Origin: Zelopaecilomyces penicillatus
Lineage: Eukaryota > Ascomycota > Sordariomycetes > Hypocreales > Pseudodiploosporaceae
Direction of reading: 5' to 3'
DNA length: 64,000 nt
NCBI GenBank assembly: GCA_005765155.1
Contig: VCCP01000001.1
Location: forward strand, 4,402,001 to 4,466,000
This document shows, piece after piece, positions 1 to 12,175 of this stretch (the stretch's first letter is position 1; each line of letters begins with the position of its first letter). The notes beneath the pieces are model-generated. The model searched no databases and was not told where the DNA came from. It was given only the letters and a program-made list of their open reading frames with translations. Made by a program: the position numbers and the translations under genes.

Positions 1-504
1 CACAAAACGGCGGGTAAATCCTCAGAGACATATTTTTTTTTTTTTGGACATGGTGAGCGAGTCAAAGCCAACAGCGGCAGCGGTAGCAGCAGCAACAGCA
101 TTGAAGAGGTGGCAGGGTCATGGAAGAAAGAGAATGGAATGGGGAAAGGTGGCGCAGGGCATACAGCAGCGAACAATCAGCATTTATCTCATGTTGGCGT
201 ATGTGTGGATGCAGATGCATGAAGGATGGACACGAGATACCCACTTAGAGAAGGAAGAACAAAACTCGCTTTGTTGGATCTGCATGAATGAATACGTTTT
301 AATTCATCCAAAATGTGACATGTTTACGGCTTCAGTCTAGTAATCGGTATCAAACAAGGCCAGTTGGACGGAGGTTCATTAATAAATTTATTTCTATAAC
401 ACAGGGTATGTACGCAATGCAGCCCCCAACACCAAAACGCCATGAATAAAATAAAGATCTTGTCCTTTTCGTCTAGATCACCCCCAGAATTGACAAAATC
501 CCAC
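1..504. other. Left-edge flank, downstream of the RRM gene
   Basis: This is the 3' side of the minus-strand RRM gene that ends at 505. A poly-T run lies near 31-44, and a 98-codon open frame runs over 44-340 on the plus strand. That frame is a simple Ala-rich stretch followed by unconserved sequence with no domain, so I do not call it. Otherwise it holds the presumed 3' untranslated region and terminator of the RRM gene. Confidence 0.5.
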
Positions 505-1602
505 TTAGCCAAGCAGCCTCAAACCGTTCTTGGTCTTTTGCCCAGGCTTGGTGACCCCTCCACCAGCCATAGGTCCTAGAGTTGGTTGATACCCTCCTGC
601 GTTGCCCTGGTCTCCCTTCCTGTTATTCCTGTTGTTCTTGTTGTTCCGGCCCTTCTCCTTGACGTTGGTGACCTTAATTTCCGTATTGGCCTTGCGCACA
701 ACCACGGGGTGGCTCTGGATATACTTTCCGTTCATCTCCTTGGCTGCCTGGAAGAAGTCATCGGCGTCGCTGAAGCTAACGAAGCCGAAGCCTTTGGACT
801 TTGTGGTGCGCTTATCGCGGATGACCCTGGACTTTTGAACCGACTTCCACCTGGAGAAGGCCTTGAGGAGGGATTCGTCTGTGGTTTCTCCTGCGAGGTT
901 GCCGACAAAAAGGCGAAGGTGGGACGGGTCCCATTCTAGTAGACTCTCGTCGGACCATTTCTTTCCTCCACCCTCGCGCAAAACGGTCTTCTTTTTCTCC
1001 GTACCCGCCGTCACGTCGGGGACATCGACTTTGGGCGCTTCCGCTGCCAATACTGGTCTGCCATCTTTATCGGTGCTTGCTTCTCTCGGTAGGTAGGCGC
1101 TCTGCCACTGCGCAATCTGCGCGGCCATATCCGGATCGAAGTCACCGCCGGTCGTGGGTGCCGTGCCCGGCATAGGGAAAGGGTTTCGAATCTGTGGTGC
1201 TGCTGCGTACGATGGCGCCGATGGGCCATAGCTCTGGGCACCGTAGCTTTGCTGCTGTTGTTGCTGTGGTTGCTGTGGATAGGAATATGCCGGCGTCGAG
1301 GAGCTCACCCCAGCAGCCGGGTGGCCGGGGTATGAGGGATAGGACGAAGAGCTCGAGCCATATTGTGCAGTCGCTGGAGCGTTTGAATAGCTGCTTGCCC
1401 CAGGGGGTCGCGAGTACGCCACGTTCGTGTACGATGAGGCCGATGGCTGCGCAGTCGCGTGCTGGCCTGCTGAGTTGTTGCTGCCGCTGCCGCCAAAGGC
1501 TGGCCGGAAGCCAGATCTGGGCGCGCCGGGGGCGGATGCGGCGGCGGAAACTGGAGGACGCGCCGGGAGAGAGTTTGTGCCTGGAGGGGGGGGATAGGCC
1601 AT
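505..1602 (-). CDS. RBM42-like RNA-binding protein with one C-terminal RRM
   Basis: Single-exon gene of 365 residues. Residues 1-150 are low complexity, rich in Pro, Ser, Ala, Tyr and Gln. A single RNA recognition motif follows at about 229-305, with RNP2 LFVGNL at 231-236 and RNP1 KGFGFVSF at 270-277. The tail is basic and Asn/Gly-rich and ends in a short conserved-looking KNGLRLLG. A disordered front with one late RRM carrying a VIRDKRT segment is the RBM42 pattern, a family linked to pre-mRNA splicing; a nuclear role is inferred. I start at MAYPPPPG (1602). The frame stays open for 73 more codons upstream, to an ATG at 1821, but that stretch looks like leader sequence. The gene diverges from 6-phosphogluconate dehydrogenase. 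Confidence 0.85.
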   Translation of the reverse strand: MAYPPPPGTNSLPARPPVSAAASAPGAPRSGFRPAFGGSGSNNSAGQHATAQPSASSYTNVAYSRPPGASSYSNAPATAQYGSSSSSYPSYPGHPAAGVSSSTPAYSYPQQPQQQQQQSYGAQSYGPSAPSYAAAPQIRNPFPMPGTAPTTGGDFDPDMAAQIAQWQSAYLPREASTDKDGRPVLAAEAPKVDVPDVTAGTEKKKTVLREGGGKKWSDESLLEWDPSHLRLFVGNLAGETTDESLLKAFSRWKSVQKSRVIRDKRTTKSKGFGFVSFSDADDFFQAAKEMNGKYIQSHPVVVRKANTEIKVTNVKEKGRNNKNNRNNRKGDQGNAGGYQPTLGPMAGGGVTKPGQKTKNGLRLLG

Positions 1603-3745
1603 GATGAACAGAGCGAAACTTTTGTTTTGTTTGGGAGATGATAGGTGGCTTTTGCTTGTGTAATGTGTGTGAACGTACCTTTGAGCTTTTATTTTTTTGA
1701 TGCTCAAAGTTTGGTTTTTCGGGCTGCCCACTTGTAGTCTCTCACTGTGTTGCTTCTTTGCTGAATGCGTTGCTGATCGATAATATGGAATGGGCGGTGA
1801 TATCTCAAAAAATGTTGCCAAGTCACATCACTGGCGCAGGTGTAGAAGATTCAGAGTGTCACGTGATCCACTGTGTCCACCCCAACCAAAGCACTACCTT
1901 ACTCGCTGTGCTTTGTTCTGGGCACTTTTATGAAGCATTTATTACCTAGCTAAAGTTTCTTCAGGAATTATAGTAACGTTACTATGGACATTTTTGTATC
2001 TCGTGATGCAAAATAATCACCCCAAATGGAGAATTCAAGGGAGCGGTCATTTCAATACGGGAACCTGCGAAGCTACACACTACATGGACCAACAGACGGA
2101 CGAACTTGCAGTGGTTCCGCCGGGTCGGTGGGGGGCCGCGCCCGGGAATCAACGCCGATAAACGGGCGACTGGGCTGCGCCTATTTATGAGCACAAGAAC
2201 TCACAACGCAATCGGACCGGAAGGCCGATGCCGCTGACAATCCAAAAGCCCCGTTCTCCAATCACAAAGGCAATGCCTCTCCTCCCAAAACCTCGGCCAT
2301 TTCTACTTCGTACCTTCGCGTTTGGGCTGCTGCGGGAGAAAACATGGACAGCGGGGTTCTTTGTCACGGCTGACGGAAGAGCAGCCAACTCTACTGGTAA
2401 GGAATGGGGCAAGGAAGTTATTCAGCCAACTAACCCAAGGGGGTGTGGGAGGGAGGGAATGCAGCGCCATTCGACGAGACACTGCGAGTTGCAGATTGTG
2501 TGTGTGTTGCGCGATGGTTTCTAAGCGGAGTAGCCTGCTTAGTGGGTATTGACTAAATTGCGGCACTTGGGAACGAGCGAAAAAAGAAACGAGCCATCTC
2601 CACCAATATTCACATATCCGGATACAGGAGTCGAACAAAGACTGCAAGTCATTGCAATTTACCCAGGACTAATCGTCCACGTATGAAGTTCGTCTCAAAT
2701 AGATGCTGTAACATCAATGATGAGCAGGGTTTGAGTCTAGGGTGATGGGATTCATGTAACACTGTATTGCAGGCAGCCTGGACTCGAAGCTTTGCACAAA
2801 TCAAATCCCGACGGCGCTTTGGACAAGTTTTTGCGTTGCTGCATGAAACTCATAAGCTGAAAGCGCTGCTTTTGTATGGTTGCTTAGGGAAAGGGACGCC
2901 GCACCATCCGACGAAGAGCGTTTGATCCACCCTAGTTGGTGAGGCATCCGAGCGCCCCGGATCATGCCGATGTAATGTACGTGGTATGTCTGTATCTGTA
3001 TGTATGTGTGCCATACACGAAAAAAGCAACCTTTTGGTAATGGCTGAAGCATGCCTTACGACAGCATGCCTAAGCGTCGATATGCTTCAGAGAGTAGTGG
3101 GCGGATTGGTGTATAGAAGAGGCAGCCGGGTGTGATTGATTACAGTGGAGAGCAGTAGACCAACCTACACAAGTTCAAGGCAGACATAGTTGCTGCGTTG
3201 AGATATGTTGGGACGATCGGACGGGCCGGGATTTCGTCTTGGGTCAACAAATGACCATCAAGGCCGACGATGCCTCACCACTGGCCTATGACAAGCTCGG
3301 CAGCTTCTTCATGGCGCCCCGTGTGCCATCAAACGCTGCATGCGAGCCATGATTATCAGGTCAAAAAGCCTCGTCCACAACGGGCAGTGGGCCCCCCTTC
3401 TCTCCAAGAAAAGGGAAAAAAACCCTCGCACCGATGGGCAGGGATGGAAAATGGATGAGAATGGATGGGAAATAGGTGATGATGACGATACATCCATCAT
3501 ACGCCGAGGGCCCCCGCCAATCAGTGGCTATACCCGCTTTTCTTGGCCTAAACAAGCCAAACCTCGTCAACAGAGAGTGACAAAGAGATGGATGCTCTCC
3601 TCTATAACTATATTGCTCAACCCATTCCTCCCCGCGGCTTGACTCCGTCCTCCTCTCCTCTCTCTTTTCCCCAGACAAGCTCCGGCCTTTTTGCCAATTA
3701 CCATCACCACCTCCTTTCGAAAGCCAATACCCTTTCGCCGCCATC
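1603..3745. other. Divergent intergenic region between RRM gene and gnd
   Basis: About 2.1 kb holding the two divergent promoters. Open frames of 60-128 codons overlap on both strands (for example 2303-2647 minus and 3361-3747 minus), but none has a recognisable domain or consistent coding composition. The gnd-proximal end is pyrimidine-rich (about 3636-3680), with a TATA-like stretch near 3600-3613. Confidence 0.5.
3600..3745 (+). promoter_or_regulatory. Probable core promoter and 5' leader of gnd
   Basis: A TATA-like tract (ctataactatat, about 3602-3613) is followed by a CT-rich run at about 3636-3680, then the start codon at 3746. CT tracts just upstream of the start site are common in highly expressed fungal housekeeping genes. 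The transcription start itself cannot be seen. Confidence 0.35.
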
Positions 3746-5867
3746 ATGTCTGGCCCCGTGTAAGTGTTGACTGTGTCTTTGCGTCCTCGTCGAAAAACGA
3801 CCCCTCACCATCTTGTTTACCCATCCGTCTGGATTTACCCCACCACCCCGCCCTGAAACTCTGATCTGCTGCGGTTTCTTGACGACCACCTCAATTCCCG
3901 CACCCTGCGATGGTGGCAGAACGGGCTATTCTTGGTGGAGAGCTGGGAGTTTTGCTCCGTAACCCTGCTGCTGCTTCTGCTTCCTCATCTTCATCTTCCC
4001 CAACCAATCTCATGTCCAAACAGACAACCTCCTGTCGTCTCCCTTCCCCCCTTCTCATTTGAACCTTGCTCATAATCTCCAATGAAGCGCCCGCCTCGCA
4101 AACATCAAGCTGGGCGGCGCTCAGCAACCTCTCTCCTCCACTGCATCAAGCTCTCCTGCACCAAGCCAAGCCTCAAGAAATGCTGACCATGTGGCAAGTG
4201 CGGATTTGGGCCTCATCGGCCTCGCTGTCATGTAAGTTGTGTCCCTGCTCGCCCCCTAAACCGCCCGCGCCCCGCTGACGGAGTCTGTCCAGGGGACAGA
4301 ATCTGATTCTGAACATGGCCGACAACAACTACACCATCTGCGCCTATAACCGAACCGTTAGCAAGGTTGATGACTTCCTTGCCAACGAGGCCAAGGACAA
4401 CAAGTTCGTCGTTGGCGCTCACAACGACCAGGAGTTTGTCGACCAGCTCAAGTCTCCTCGCCGTATTATGCTGCTTGTCCAGGCTGGCAAAGCCGTCGAT
4501 GAGTGGATTGAGAGACTTCTGCCTCTGCTCAGCGAGGGTGACATCATCATCGATGGTGGAAACTCCCACTTCCCTGATTCCAACCGCCGCTCCGAGTACC
4601 TCAAGAGCAAGGGCCTCCGATTCGTCGGTTCCGGTGTTTCCGGTGGTGAGGAGGGTGCCCGATATGGCCCCTCGCTCATGCCCGGTGGCAACGAGGAGGC
4701 CTGGCCATTCATCAAGGATATCTTCCAGAGCATTGCCGCCAAGAGCGACGGCGAGGCTTGTTGCGAGTGGGTTGGCGACCAGGGTGCTGGCCACTATGTC
4801 AAGATGGTCCACAACGGCATCGAGTACGGTGACATGCAGCTCATCTGCGAGGTAGGTGTTACAAAACACGCTGCTACACTTCATTTTTCAGCTAGAGACT
4901 GACCTTTCATGATTTTAGGCCTATGATATCATGAAGCGCGGCCTCGGTCTGTCCAACAAGGAGATCGGTGATGTCTTCACCAAGTGGAACAAGGGAGTTT
5001 TGGACTCCTTCCTGATCGAGATCACCCGAGATATCATGTACTTCAACGATGACGATGGCCAACCTCTTGTTGAGAAGATTCTGGATCAAGCCGGCCAGAA
5101 GGGAACCGGCAAGTGGACTGCTGTCAACGCCCTGGATCTCGGTATGCCCGTTACTCTGATTGCTGAGGCTGTCTTGGCCCGTTGCCTCTCTGCCATCAAG
5201 GATGAGCGTTCCGTCGCCTCCACCAAGCTGCAGTTTGTCAGCCGCGGCAATGGCAAGTTTGAGGGTGACAAGGAGCAGTTCTTGGATGACCTCGAGCAGG
5301 CTCTGTATGCTTCCAAGATCATCTCCTACGCTCAGGGCTTCATGCTCATGCAGGAGGTATGTCATTCTAGATTAACCTGTGTGCACCCCATATGAAAACG
5401 TACAACTAATCTTTTGACTCTCATAGGCTGCTGATAAGTTCCACTGGAAGCTCAACAAGCCCTCTATTGCCCTTATGTGGCGTGGTGGTTGCATCATTCG
5501 CTCCGTCTTCCTCAAGGATATCACTGCTGCCTACCGCAACCAGCCCGAACTGCCCAACTTGCTGTTCGACGACTTCTTCAACAAGGCCATCCACAAGGCC
5601 CAGCCTGGATGGAGAGAGGTTGTTGCCAAGGCTGCTCAGATTGGTATCCCCACTCCTGCCTTTTCAACTGCTCTCTCATGGTTCGATGGATACCGCACCA
5701 AGGACCTGCCCGCCAACCTGCTCCAGGCTCAGCGTGATTACTTTGGCGCCCACACCTTCATCATTAAGCCCGAGCACGCCAACGAGAAGTACCCCGAGGG
5801 AAAGAACGTTCACGTCAACTGGACTGGCCGTGGTGGAAACGTGTCAGCCTCTACTTACCAGGCATAA
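3746..5867 (+). CDS. gnd1: 6-phosphogluconate dehydrogenase, decarboxylating (5 exons)
   Basis: Exons: 3746-3759, 4199-4231, 4293-4851, 4919-5356, 5427-5867; 494 residues, normal for the family. The enzyme converts 6-phosphogluconate to ribulose 5-phosphate with NADPH production in the cytosolic oxidative pentose phosphate pathway. The N-terminal nucleotide-binding loop GLIGLAVMGQNL is assembled across three exons. The conserved DGGNSHF and VSGGEEGARYGPSLMPGG segments follow, then the catalytic helix KMVHNGIEYGDMQ and the all-helical C-terminal domain with GTGKWT. The first exon is only 14 nt (MSGPV begins it), and intron 1 is 439 nt, long for this window; both splices are supported by the reading frame and by family conservation. 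All introns are GT-AG. Confidence 0.96.
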
Positions 5868-6688
5868 ATGGTTGTCTTGATTATGACACCAACAAAAGGG
5901 GATACCAAGTAATGCTAAACGTATAAAAAAAGAGTAAAACGAAAAGACTCTGACCATGATCAAATAATGATTGCTATTCATGTAACTTTCTCGAAACTCT
6001 ATACCGTGGTTCATTGTGTTTAGACTTGTCATCCCTTAGCCTTGTGATCTTGTGATTGCCCGGACTCCCAGGGCTATGAAAACGGTGAACGGAGCCGTAG
6101 TATATATAGAGCTCCAAAGCCTAGCACGACCAATAGCACAACTGATTGGTGTGAGATTTGATTCATTGAGTTCATGATCCATTGGAGAATGACGACGACA
6201 TTAGCGCCTGCCGATTTGATGATCAGGAATTGCGTACAAGGCCCACGAGTAAGGGGCTGCAGTGTAGTATATATCTATAGCCAGTATGTAATACAAAGAG
6301 AGAGAGAGTTACGGCGTGGAGTTTAGTGACACAGGGCGCACATGGCATGGACTTGCGGCCCACCTTTTCGTGCTGGCGCAACAGGCTGTGATTGGTCACC
6401 TAGCTCCAGTCTCGTCGCGACGAAATTTGGGTCCGCGCGACGCATCGACAAGCATTCTCCAACTCACATCATCCACGACCCGACCATCACCAAGCCCACC
6501 TCGTCCTTATCGCCCGTGTTGCGCCCGACCAACCAGGCCCTCTGCTTCGTAAAGGGACACACAAACGTCGCATCCAGCTGCCCGCGGCTGATGGAGTGCG
6601 ATTGACTCGCTCCATTCATTACCAAATAGACTGCCATCAAGCACCCCAAAAGGCCACCACGCAGGAGAAACCGCACGCAACAGCCAAC
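5868..6688. other. Intergenic region between gnd and ssr4
   Basis: Holds the gnd 3' end and the ssr4 promoter. Visible features are TATA-like tracts near 6098-6106 and 6268-6276 and a short AG microsatellite at about 6297-6307. Open frames at 6316-6605 have no recognisable product and probably lie in the ssr4 leader. Confidence 0.5.
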
Positions 6689-9036
6689 ATGGCGCAACCC
6701 GATCCCAGCCACAGCGTCCCGCAGGACCTCGTACGTCAATACATCCCGTGAAATACCTTGCTACTGTGGATTCGGTCAATACTGACTTCTTGCAGATGCC
6801 ACATGTCCACCTCATCTCGTCCTTTCGATATCCCGCGATGCCGCGTCTCGATTTCAACGAGGTCGCTAAATGGCTTATGAATGCCCCCCAAATCGCGAGA
6901 GACCGAGCGCCCTTTTTCTGGACATATCTCGACAAGCCAGCGGACGGAACCATTCTTTTGACTTGGCAACCTTTACAGAGACTGGGCACCAACTTTGCTA
7001 CCGATGGCTTCGTATGGGCTCCTCCTGAACAGATCTACAAACATGATCTAGGCAATGGATTGGTAGGTGCAAGCATTTGTTCAAAATCGTACGACGCTCG
7101 CCACTAACTTTGTGCCTTTTAGTTGCTTGAAATATACTACCTCAAGGCTGGTTACATTCCCGGGGAACAGTTTGCGCTGCATGCGCGAAGGCGTTTTAGA
7201 CTGGTTCCAGTCCCTGGGCACCCGAACCCTCCTCAGCCCGACGTGAGCCTTTTCATTGTGCACTATGGGCCTTCTGAACCCAACGATCGGATACCAATCG
7301 CCATGATACCCTACGACGAGCGGGTCAATGCCATCATGCAACAGCGACATTTCCTCCAAAGGGCCGGACAAATTCGCCGCAAGGAATTCATGCTTTCGGA
7401 TAGGGTCAACTGGCCATCATTGCCGGAACTCACACGCCAGCAGCTGGGTCCCCAGACAACTCCACGAGGTGTCCCTCAACAAATGGCTTATCCGACACAA
7501 CCCACTCCAGGACCTCCTGCAAAACGAGCACGACATGCACCCAACCAAGGCCAACAACCAGCAGCTCCAGGAATTCCTCAACTAGATGCGGCCGTGGATG
7601 ATGAAGAAGACATCTCGCGGGGAGATATGTTTGATCACCTCACCCCAAGAGAAATTTCCATGAGCCGTTATCAGCAAAATCACGAGTGGATGGAGGAGAT
7701 TCTGTCGTCTGCATACAGGATAAGTCAGATCACGCCGGCAGATCTTGGGTTGGGGCTTAAGGGAGAGCTGGCTTCATTGACAGAAGGGATCTTTACAGCA
7801 CAGGGTGGTGATGCATTCAACCAAGTCCCTGACAAGGCCTACGTAGGGAAGCTGGATCCTGGAAAGGCTGATGAATTCCGAAAGCGGGTTGATACACATA
7901 TCGAATCAACCAAGGCCGAGATGGAGAAGATGGAAGCCGAGCATCGTGAAACTATGGCCAAGTTCAGAGAAAACTCTCTGTTAAGAACCAAGGAGAAGGA
8001 GCTTAGGGCGGTTGTGGAGGGGTCAGGATCCGAAATATGGAGAATCGATGGCAAGGTCTCATCCAATGATGAGGATGCTGGCAACAGTCAAATCTCACAG
8101 TACACTGTGGATGAGATTGTACAGCAGGTTGAACTAGCTACTGGTTGCAAGATTGAGAGCATGCCACGTTGCAAACGGGTACAAGATGGCGGATATCAGC
8201 TGCCTGCCCCCGCGCCATCGGCACCGTCTTCTGCAGCAGGTCTGTCTCGACAGGCCTCACAAGCACCATCACAGGCTAGTGGCCTTATGGGCGAGTCTGA
8301 CTTGGAGATGGGCGGCACGGCTGCGGGCCTGCTTGACCAGATGCACACAGGATTCTCGTCCACGTCAACGCCAGTGAACAACTTCCCAACGCCACAAGCC
8401 CAGGCTTCGGCAACACAATCAGGTGCCGCGACCCCATTACGGACCGCCAACACGGCCTCTCCTGCGCCGCCGGCAACTATAACTCCTGTTCCAATTCCCG
8501 TACCTGGTGCAGTGGCAGCAGCAGCTGCTGCTGCTGCCGCCGCCGCCGCATCAAATGCCAGCGCTGACATAGAGATGGGCGGCACTGATGAATCTCCTGT
8601 GCCAGACGAAGCTCGCACAACACCCGATCAAGGAACAGGCAGTGGAGACTGGGTCGTCGTACCACCAAAGACTGAGACTCCCGTTCCAGCCCCGATCCCT
8701 GGTGGTGCACGACCTGCTGCTGGCTCTGAAGAAAATACACCAAAACTACCTGCCCCATCGGCGCCAAAGCCACCGTCCGCCGCAGCGACTCCTGCTGTCA
8801 CAGAGGGGGGTTCGACGTCTTTTGACCAGAACGACTTCAGCTCTCTTGGCGACCTGGACACAGCTGGCGATGCCCTCGCTAACTATGACACACCGGAACT
8901 GGATGGTGCAGCTGGCGAGCTTGGCGAAGACCTAGACCTGCAGATGGACATGGAAGACAGCGCCTTCGGGGACGCCTTCCACGGTGTATCGGCTTCTGGC
9001 ACTCCTGGAGGCGATGGGCAAGGCCAGGATATGTAA
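6689..9036 (+). CDS. ssr4: SWI/SNF and RSC complex subunit Ssr4
   Basis: Exons 6689-6730, 6796-7062 and 7123-9036; 740 residues. The N-terminal ~250 residues match the fungal SSR4 N-terminal domain as I know it: a SSFRYP segment, WTYLDKPADGTILLTW, LGTNFATDGFVWA, then ARRRFRLVPVPG, FIVHYGP and a REFMLSDRVNWP-like stretch. The rest is mostly low complexity with a polyalanine run near 8511-8550 and an acidic C-terminus. One predicted coiled region (about 7860-8010) is rich in Glu and Lys. Ssr4 is a fungus-specific subunit shared by SWI/SNF and RSC nucleosome remodellers in fission yeast; a nuclear chromatin role here is inferred from the family. It is much longer than the conserved domain because of the Ala/Pro/Thr-rich C-terminal half. 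Confidence 0.85.
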
Positions 9037-9657
9037 ACAGGGGGGCGGAGGGGATGTGCAACGGACATGTATGCTTTTTGCAATTCCTCGGGGAGGTTTA
9101 GCAAGTCACACGGGTAGCGGGGGCCGAAAACGCCTCTTTGATGGAAGACAATCAAAAAGAGAACTTCTTGTTTGGAGGAGGGAACTTGGTTTAGGTATTG
9201 CAAAGACAACGGAGAATGGCGCGATATCTGCTTATGTAGATTTGGTAAATAATCGTTGAAGCTTTTGGTTTTTTTTTATTCTTCCATTATTTTGTGTACA
9301 TCACAATCTATGTTTGTCTTTGAGAGATTTGTATTTGACGTTGGGGGACATGTGGTAGTCTCTGAATGGGGTTCTACTGTTCTCAAATGATGCGCACCGA
9401 TGAGACATGAGGCATTGCCACTATGAAGTAGGTTGTGGCATCTGACTCTATATGAGGCTAGATGGGTAACTTCCGATGACAGTGGAAAAAGGGGGTTGGG
9501 ATGAACTCATCAGCTGAACTATCTGGGACTGAATTCGTAGGGGCGTGATACCTGTTGACTCGATAAACGTAGTTGCCGCGGTTAAATGGACTGTATCTGT
9601 TTATTCCGTTTGATTTCTATTTTCAGTTTTATTTAACTATATGGTGAATTTCCTTCA
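9037..9657. other. Convergent intergenic region, ssr4 / mocos 3' ends
   Basis: About 620 nt holding the two facing 3' ends. It contains AT-rich tracts around 9268-9300 and 9610-9640 that could serve as polyadenylation regions. No gene is seen. Confidence 0.5.
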
Positions 9658-12175
9658 TTACTTCAAATTGCGCCAAGTGTCCACCTGTACTGATTCCCCA
9701 ACTTGGATTGTCGGAGAAGATCCCGTTATCGACTCAACGAGTGGGCTGTGCTGCATATGTGCGCCAAAGAACACTTTGCCGTTGAATCTCCGTGTCTTCG
9801 CCAAGGTAACAAACGGCTCTTGCTTTTTCACACCAGTCTCCTGATCAATGCACACCATCTGGCATCTTCTGCAGGCACCAAGAAGCTGGAAATTCTGATC
9901 CCCGATACGGATATCCTTCCATAGCTCTTCCGAATAGGCTGGTAACGCCTCCTGACCTGGAGCATTTGCTAGCACTATGTTGGCTCTGAATGCTGCCTCT
10001 GAGACCTCATCGCTACCGTTTTGTTTGATTTCTTCGTTGAGAGCTATAACGCTAGAGCTGTGAATCATGAGGATAGGGCTTTCGTTGGCCAGTAATATTT
10101 TCCCGGCCGGCTGCTGCTCGGAATCCGAGTCCGGCGGAGATGGAATGTCTGGGAAAGATCCAGGAAGTGTCTTGGTAGCTTTCTCTGGTTGCTGATGTTT
10201 CTGTATTCGGGCTTTACATGATCGACTTGTGCTTCCGAGACCACCTGGCGGGAACCTTGCCAAGACGCATGGAACGTCAAGGGCGTTTGTGAAGAAGTTG
10301 TTAATCTCTTCAGAGATATAAGCCTGGGCAGAGATCTCGTCGCCACAAACTCGTGATGACGTTTCACGGAAGTCTGAATCGAATAGAGATGCGTTGGTTG
10401 ACAACGGTATATCCACCATTTTTTGGTGAGCCCCCTTTATACCGCCACGGTATTCCACTCGCATGATATTATTTTCAAAGTCTAGTATTGGACGTAAAAG
10501 TGCCATCTTCGGGTAGCGTTTCTGGCTCAAAGCTTGACCAGAGCCTCTATGTATCAGGCACCATTCACGATCCCATGCCAAGCCTTCTGGTCGTATTCCC
10601 CACGGAATTCCTTCAGGTATCGTGAAGCCTCCACAACTCTTTATCGGAAAAACAGTTATTGTCTTCACTCGCAATGTTGATGGGTTATCTAAGGCGCTGG
10701 TTTGAGGATTTGAGTTTGACTGTGTTTCTACTAAGAGCTTCTCCACGAAAAACTCCTCAACAAAGTCGATGAACTTGTCAACGTCTGACTCTGTGCTCAT
10801 GGCTCCAAGGCTGGCTCGAATGACTCCCGTCGGTTTTGTGATCAAGTTATCAGCGTCTTCTCCACAACGCACTCCCGCTGACAGGTTCTTTCGCATTTCC
10901 CACGGCTCCAAGTCAAGGGCGTTTGCTATGCCACCAGGGCTGCACAGCGCCCCTGTTCGTACGTGTATCTTTCTCAAAATTGCGAGCTTCTCGAATTCGG
11001 CAAGACCAATCCATGCGCCCTGGCTGTTTTTGATATTGAAGGAGACGAGAGGGCCAGTCCCCAGAGGCGACTCATGCTCAGTGAAACTTGTGTATATAAC
11101 ACAAACGGGGTTACCATTTCCGTGTCGCAACCGGGCAAGTCCGTCGAGCAACTGGCGGAGCAGACTAGAAGTGTGTAAGCTGACTTGCTGCATAGAGCCA
11201 AAAAGATTGGCGTGGACTGTTAGAGCAATGTCAACAGCAATAATGCTATGGAACGGAAGCGTCCCATCTTCCAAACGTTCGTGCAGAGAACGGGATTTCC
11301 GAACATGGAACGGCTCGTTGCCACTGAGAACCATGTCAACAGTACCCCCTCCGAAATACTTTCGGTGATCGAAAACGCATTCTGCATTGCGCCTCACTAT
11401 TAAGACGCCGAGATCGGGAAATCCAAATATTTTGTACAAACTCAAAACGATGAAATCGGCAGCGAACTCGGGTTTACCCAGATCAAGCTGAGACGTGGCA
11501 CTTAGTGATGCTGCATCCAACAGCGAGAATATCCGAGAAGATCTGTTCTTGCAGCTCTCGTTGAGTGTTTTGGGCCAAGACAGAGGGTATCGTTTGCCAT
11601 CCATATGTGATTGTGCAGAGTACGCAAAGAGAGTCGTAGATTTCTGAGATGGTAGGTCGAAAGGATCCTCGCCACTGAGCCACGCTTGGACTTGGTCATC
11701 GTCGAGACTTATGCTTTTCTGTGCCTCTTCTCTGGCTCCTACTAAACTAGTATGGCAAGCTTGATGATAGGCATATGTGTAGCCATCAGGGAGAGACCTA
11801 ATGCCCTCCACAACAAGTTTCACACCTGCAGTGGCATTGGCAACAAACACAAGATCGTACTCGGAAGGATCAGCTTTGAAGAAATTCAACAGTCGTAGGC
11901 GAGTGTCATCAACTCTTGACGTGGATAATTGAGATGGCCAGGAACCGGAGTGAGGATTGCCGTATAAGACAGACGTCATTTCTTTGGCAAAGTTGTCCAT
12001 CAAGGACTTTGAGCATAGCGTAGACCCTGCATGATCCAGATATATTGAGTCTAGATATATGTATAAGCATAATGATACCAGGCTAAGAGAGTATCATGGC
12101 GCAACTACCTTCCAGCATTGGGTACTCATGTTTGCGAAACCTCTCAATTGCGCCATTATAATCGGCAGCTGCCAT
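9658..12175 (-). CDS. hxB: Molybdenum cofactor sulfurase (aminotransferase V + MOSC fusion)
   Basis: Two exons, 12175-12109 and 12050-9658; 819 residues, the usual length. The N-terminal half is a class V aminotransferase / NifS-like cysteine desulfurase. The EYPMLEDSIYLDHAGST start is assembled across the intron, YGNPHSGS follows, the PLP-binding lysine lies at about residue 229 (SLYKIFGFPDLG), and the sulfur-carrying cysteine at about 392 (TGALCSPGG). The C-terminal half holds the MOSC N-terminal beta barrel and the MOSC domain, with CRRCQMVCIDQETG near the end. The enzyme adds the terminal sulfur to molybdenum cofactor of xanthine dehydrogenase-type enzymes, which act in purine catabolism; hxB is the Aspergillus name. 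Key residues look intact. Confidence 0.95.

Noticed and set aside
44..340. 98-codon plus-strand open frame at the left edge
   Set aside because: Starts in an Ala-rich simple repeat, has no domain and lies in the 3' flank of the RRM gene.
2600..2650. tRNA-like B box (GTTCGACTC) on the minus strand
   Set aside because: The flanking bases do not form a T stem and no A box or acceptor stem could be found.
4228..4884. 218-codon minus-strand frame opposite gnd
   Set aside because: Antisense shadow of the conserved 6-phosphogluconate dehydrogenase exon 3; no independent support.
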